The notes under the pieces were generated by a model that saw nothing but the letters and a program-made list of their open reading frames with translations, was not told the DNA's origin and searched no databases. This document shows, in pieces, positions 59,817 to 64,000 of a stretch of 64,000 nucleotides of DNA (positions are counted from its first letter, which is position 1; the number at the start of each line of letters is the position of its first letter). Origin of the DNA: Bradysia coprophila (Eukaryota > Arthropoda > Insecta > Diptera > Sciaridae); NCBI RefSeq assembly GCF_014529535.1, contig NW_023503608.1, positions 1,178,001 through 1,242,000 of the forward strand, in the 5' to 3' direction. The translations under genes were made by a program, and so were the position numbers.

Positions 59817-60266
59817 ATGAAAGTAATCGTTTTGTTTCTGCTTCTCGCGATAGCGACCACTACGACATCAAGTGCAGTAGCTATCAGTTCTGGTGATTTT
59901 TTTTTAAATTTTGATCGTGTTAAGGTACATTAACATAACGATTACACACCTATTTCTTAGTTAATCCCTCACTTGATACACAATTGAGCACCGATCAAGA
60001 TTCTACGCCCAAGAATGTGCGAGTTTCCAGATCTTCTGATGGATTCGATGTTGACGAAATGCCTAAAGTAAAGTTAACGAGAGGAAAATTTGCGGATGAA
60101 AAGGTTAATGTGAATGGTGTGAAAAGAGACAGCGGAGGTGTGATGACGGTATGATTATAGGATGTAAATATTTTTGCAGAAAAATATTTTACGCGTAAAT
60201 TTTCAGATTGTTCTCAAGTTTATCAAAGAGCTGCTTGCCCATTTTAATATAAATTTAGAGATGTAG
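59817..60266 (+). CDS. small-protein family member E
   Basis: Exons 59817-59892, 59961-60148 and 60207-60266; 107 aa. Signal peptide MKVIVLFLLLAIATTTTSSA. The mature part contains DGFDVDEMPKVKLTRGKFAD, the same block as member D. After the GTATGA donor a third exon gives IVLKFIKELLAHFNINLEM, a short amphipathic end in place of the long helix of D. If the intron is retained, the protein stops two codons after the donor (60152-60154). It lies 7.7 kb from member D, with two unrelated genes between them. Confidence 0.6.
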
Positions 60267-60988
60267 GCTAGTCACTATTTCTGACACTAAAATATTTTAC
60301 TCCATTGGCGGTAATGGCGGTATCATCAACCACATCAACTCAACATTTAGTTTTGGTTAAATCGAAAGTTGAAAAAGTTATTAAATTAAGTCGTTTAAAG
60401 GATAATAAACACTGTCCAAAACAATTGTTTGTTTTACGATATGGAATATGGAACCTTCACTTTAACTTTGTTGTAAGCCGAATTAAAGTCTTACAAAAAG
60501 ATTGGAACATCTTTCAAGTAGACTATCAGAAACAGGTGAGAATTGTACATCTACGCAATAACATGGAAAATAAGACAGAAACGGGAGCTTTGTTGAAAAT
60601 GGTGGTATTTTTGTATTGGAAAACATTATTTCGTATCTACAATACTACTCTGCAACGCATAAAAAACTTAGAGCAAAAGAGATGAAGATAGACAGATAGA
60701 GGGTAGAATGTATGAAATGTACATCCGACAAGGATAACTGATAAATGCCTAAATTGAAGAGAGATTTTTATAGCTAAATTTGAATTAAGAACCTCGGCTA
60801 TATTCCTTTCGCTGATAGGCAAGCATTCGTTCATTCATGCTTCTTCATTATCATTACACGAAAAGGTTTCCCTTTATTTCAAACAAATAAACGAATAAAG
60901 CAATAAAGGAAGACACATAAGAAGTTCATTTGATAATAACTCGCTGCTCAGAAACAAAATAGGGAAAACAAAACCGAACATGAGCTAA

Positions 60989-61378
60989 ATCATAGCACTG
61001 AACACACTAGAACAGATTTTTTTACAGGTCATTTGGCCCAATGAAAGTAGATAAAATGCTACTGCGTTCCAATTAATTAATTTATTTTTATATGAGAAAT
61101 TTGGACTACTGCGTCGAGAAGGCCCCTCTTGAAAATTCTGTTCTAGTGCTTTGTTCAGCAATGAAAGTAGATAAGTAGGAATGGCCAGTCCATACAAGTC
61201 GGAGCACATACGGATTTGCATGGCGCCACCTCAAACGAACTCATTTCTAGTGGAAATTTGCACTAGAAATGAGTTCGTTTGAGGTGGCGCCATGCAAATC
61301 CGTATGTGCTCCGGCTAGAACAAATTTGAACGTTTGGCCATACCTATCTATTTACTTTCATTGTTGTTCAGTGCTATG
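60989..61378. mobile_element. nested foldback elements
   Basis: The outer pair CATAGCACTGAACA (60989) is inverted at about 61365-61378. An inner pair CACTAGAACAGATTTT (61005) is inverted at 61131-61150. Another full palindrome (61201-61312) sits between. Confidence 0.65.
61201..61312. mobile_element. perfect 51-bp-arm hairpin
   Basis: GGAGCACATACGGATTTGCA starts a 51-bp arm repeated with no mismatch in inverse orientation after a 10-bp loop. A very young palindromic MITE. Confidence 0.9.
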
Positions 61379-61769
61379 GCTAAATTGAAATAATGTAAAT
61401 ATCATCTTATCTGTTATCAATAAGAACGCTAAAACTATGCGATTTTCCCTTGTTAATACAGTTTTTTATAGCAATAAAAACTGTATAAATAATGAAGTAG
61501 CAGATTTTGCATTAGTTTGTTGAAACGCTTAGATCAAAAGAAGTAGTAGAACACTAAAAACCTACAAGATTTCTAGCCCATGCCGTTGCATACTTTGAGC
61601 TTAACCTGAGCTTCTTTAACAATCTAAAAGATAACTAGAATCTTTAACCGCAATCAGCAAAATAAGCTTAAAAAAACCAAATTTATTAGCCCAGACGCGA
61701 CGTGACTAAACATTACTAGTCCAGTTGAGACAACCAATACAATTTAGATTTATCAGTTTGGGACGATCA

Positions 61770-62130
61770 GTTAATATCTCGAAACACAGATCTGTTGATC
61801 CTTTGTTTCCATTCCCGGTCATCATATGGCCTTTCTGTTACCGATAGGAACCTGTCTAAGATGTCAGGTCCTATTGCAGCAATTTCCGAAGGAACCACCT
61901 CGTAGTCTCCGAGCATCCTGCGTCTTAGTTGAAGAAATTTGAGGCAATCACATATCAAGTGTGCATCCGTTTCTTCTTCTAGATCGAAGGAACATCTCGG
62001 AGTGTCCGAAAGCCTCAACTTATTCATGTGCCCGCAATGTCCCTTAATCGCTCCTACTACTCTTCTAATGTGATTTCGGTCCATTTTGAGCAAATCTTTG
62101 GCCCATTTTTTTTTAATACAATAGAATTAT
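61770..62130 (-). pseudogene. LINE ORF2 C-terminal fragment
   Basis: The frame reads KKWAKDLLKMDRNHIRRVVG, then GHCGHMNKLRL, then the Cys/His motif PRCSFDLEEETDAHLICDCL and LRRRMLGDY. This is the region after the reverse transcriptase/RNase H of Jockey/R1/I-type LINEs. The upstream ORF2 is absent. It is not demonstrably from the same element as the ORF1 fragment at 15358. Confidence 0.8.
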
Positions 62131-62479
62131 TAGTAAAATGCGGAATGAACCGAATCCAGGAGACATAGGTAAGTATAGCAACGTGGACACGATATACTAC
62201 GAAAGGTGACAGATTTATTGGTACTTTGAAGTATTTCCTCAAATAAGTTCGGAAGTGACTTCGAAAACCTTAGCAGAATAAGAAAGACTCAGTTTTTGCA
62301 CCCGGGAATTTCTGTATATTGTGCAGACAATAGAAAAATAGTTACACAATCCCAGTATTGCGTTAAAGAACAAGCAGTCATTTTTGAATTGGTTTTGTTT
62401 TATTCTAACTGAAATGTTATTTACATTCGTATGACCTTCCTTCACGATTCGACACGTCCAACAGTCGGACCCCCAACAT
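62131..62479. other. spacer, no gene seen
   Basis: AT-rich, only chance frames. Confidence 0.4.
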
Positions 62480-63466
62480 CTACGCTACGGAAATCGAATT
62501 TCCTTGACCGTTTGCATGTCCATTAGGACCACTTGAAAAAGCATTCGTAATAGCCAAGTTGATTGTTTGTCCGTTTGGTAATGTGTATGTTTGGCTGTTG
62601 GACAAACCAGATGCGCCCTGCATTTCAAATATAATTATCAAAAAAATCGAATGCAACAGCGAAGGTATGTATATTTACTTGAAATCCGTTCACGCCAGCC
62701 TGGAAACTTTGTGTTTGACTATTTGCAGACGTTGCACCAAAGCTACCCAATGGACCAACCGATTGGAAACCTTGTGATTGTGCTAACGCAGCTCCATTAC
62801 CAAAACCTTGTGGACCATAGCCAAAACTATTAGAATTTGCATTTGCTTGTGATGCAGAACTGCTATAATCTGGATTTCCGAAGCTCAAACTCTGTGAATT
62901 TGCATTGGAATGGGACACTGAATTGCTAGGGATATTCAACGGTGCGTAACGGTTGAGATTGTAAGGATTGAAGGAGTTGTATTGATGCTGGAATTGTCGT
63001 TTTGACCTAAATAGTTTGAGAGTATCAATAAACTTGAAGCTTGGGAGCTAGTTTGATTTTACTCAGCAGACGATTACCTGACATGTTCAGGATGAATTAC
63101 ATTCCATGCCAAACTTCTCGTTCTTCTACGAGCTGGTTCTGGTTTCTTACGAACATTTAGACTCGACTCTACAATGATTTCATCGAATGGCGCACCCACA
63201 AGAGCTAGAGAAGGTATTTCGTTTGAAAAAGATAATCTCACTGAACAAACAAAAAATTCATTTCGCGAAAGATGCCAAAAAATGTTTTCTTAAAGCAACA
63301 CAAACACCTTGTATCTATTGGGTAGTGAGTATGTGTATCATTCAAATATAATTAGCAAATATTACTAACGTTGTCCGGGCACGGGCGCTGGTGGGTCGGT
63401 CGTTGTCTGAGCAAACGAACCTAACACACATACAAAAAATGCTACACAAAATAATGCCTTTCTCAT
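62480..63466 (-). CDS. secreted Ser/Asn/Ala/Gln-rich protein
   Basis: Exons 63370-63466, 63078-63204, 62679-63006 and 62480-62617; 229 aa, phases 1, 2 and 0 agreeing. Signal peptide MRKALFCVAFFVCVLGSFAQ, then a short Pro/Thr piece, a basic stretch with a possible furin-like site (RRRTRSLAWN) and FNPYNLNRYAPLN. A low-complexity middle follows (SHSNANSQSLSFGN, SQANANSNSFGYGPQGFGNG). The end is GASGLSNSQTYTLPNGQTIN, then LAITNAFSSG. The composition is like insect silk, glue or egg-matrix proteins. The terminal motif resembles that of the 40586-41689 gene. Function not known; extracellular structural role inferred. Confidence 0.8.
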
Positions 63467-64000
63467 GTTACCGTAACTATATTTTCACTTTAATCGAACT
63501 AGTGCTTATGATGTCCAATGTAGACTGTAATCTGCGTTATAAAATGATCGATAAAAGTGTTCGTTTCATCTGCTTCGTCTCTTGCATTTGAATATTAAAA
63601 TGTGGGAAATACAAGAGACTTGTATGCAAATATAACGACATCAAGTTCTTGTATCGGAAAAGAACTGGTTTTAAGCCGTTCATCGTTTTCAAGATCAGAC
63701 AGTTTTTGATTCTGTTAATGTTACAAGCAGCTGAAAAGATTGTTGACAAAAACAAAACTTATACAATTCCGCATATAATGACTTCATGGTTGTCGCTTTA
63801 GTTAAGATCGAAACAACCACTACGATAACTTATAATATTATGACGTCAACGCATCGGAACAATCGTCTTAATAAGAACTCAGTTCGACCTTTTTTTTATC
63901 CTAAAATAGAAATTTATTTGATGCACGAGTTTGGAGGAGGGTACGTGATAAAAAGAGAGAAACTATTTTTGTATTTCGGACAAAGAAATTTGTAAAACCT
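63467..64000. other. upstream region of the secreted protein gene
   Basis: Should contain its promoter. No other coding signal to the window edge. Confidence 0.35.

Larger units (their letters stand above)
60267..61769. other. spacer with nested palindromes
   Basis: The frame at 60305-60685 (+) is open for 126 codons but shows no motif or signal and has no support as a gene. Palindromes occupy 60989-61378. Confidence 0.4.

Noticed and set aside
60305-60685. 126-codon open frame after member E
   Set aside because: No motif, signal peptide or splice partner, and lies in repeat-rich spacer.

Overview
This is a stretch of AT-rich insect nuclear DNA. Genes are split by short GT-AG introns, protein-coding genes lie on both strands, and the space between them is packed with hairpin-shaped mobile elements. 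The gene set (WASHC2/FAM21, TMEM131, eIF3e, CEP43/FOP-like, RAD54B, prefoldin 4) is animal. The compact introns and several small secreted proteins suggest a nematoceran fly, perhaps a fungus gnat. That placement is inference; no marker in the window fixes the species.

Layout. 1-6 kb: one four-helix membrane protein gene (+) with a 2.8 kb first intron. 6-10 kb: foldback elements, a 5S-like SINE and a hAT-type MITE with an exact 8-bp target duplication. 10.3-14.8 kb: WASHC2/FAM21 (-). 15.3-17.9 kb: a LINE ORF1 fragment inside a long palindrome, then a run of MITEs. 18.6-25.9 kb: TMEM131 (+). 26.6-27.3 kb: a broken nuclease-like fossil (-). 28.4-30.2 kb: eIF3e (-). 30.5-32.5 kb: a four-deep nest of palindromic elements. 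33.4-37.4 kb: a housekeeping block in which CEP43-like (-) and RAD54B (+) diverge from a 207-bp promoter, and RAD54B and prefoldin 4 (-) converge. 39.4-41.7 kb: an unrecognised three-exon gene (+) and a secreted low-complexity protein (-). 43-52 kb: a young duplicated cluster of small signal-peptide, acidic, single-helix proteins, interrupted by TIR elements. 54.0-55.4 kb: a membrane-anchored phosphodiesterase of the alkaline phosphatase superfamily (-). 57.9-58.8 kb: a short secreted protein resembling a lipoprotein N-sheet (-). 59.8-60.3 kb: a distant member of the small-protein family (+). 61.8 kb: a LINE C-terminal fragment (-). 62.5-63.5 kb: a secreted Ser/Asn/Ala/Gln-rich protein (-).

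Splice phases were checked by hand for every multi-exon model. For complete genes the exon lengths sum to whole codons: WASHC2 1369 aa, TMEM131 1617, eIF3e 435, CEP43-like 163, RAD54B 801, PFDN4 137, phosphodiesterase 426, N-sheet protein 287.

The most unusual signals are four. (1) Three separate TIR-bounded units each carry part of the same C-terminal module of a reverse-transcriptase-type element; two are bracketed by perfect 8-bp target duplications. (2) The small-protein family is duplicated with its upstream DNA, and the poly(A) signal overlaps the stop codon. (3) A phosphodiesterase whose bacterial-looking catalytic part sits in one exon behind a separate membrane-anchor exon. (4) A PD-(D/E)XK nuclease-like remnant. 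No CRISPR, rRNA gene, tRNA gene, LTR element or Polinton was recognised.
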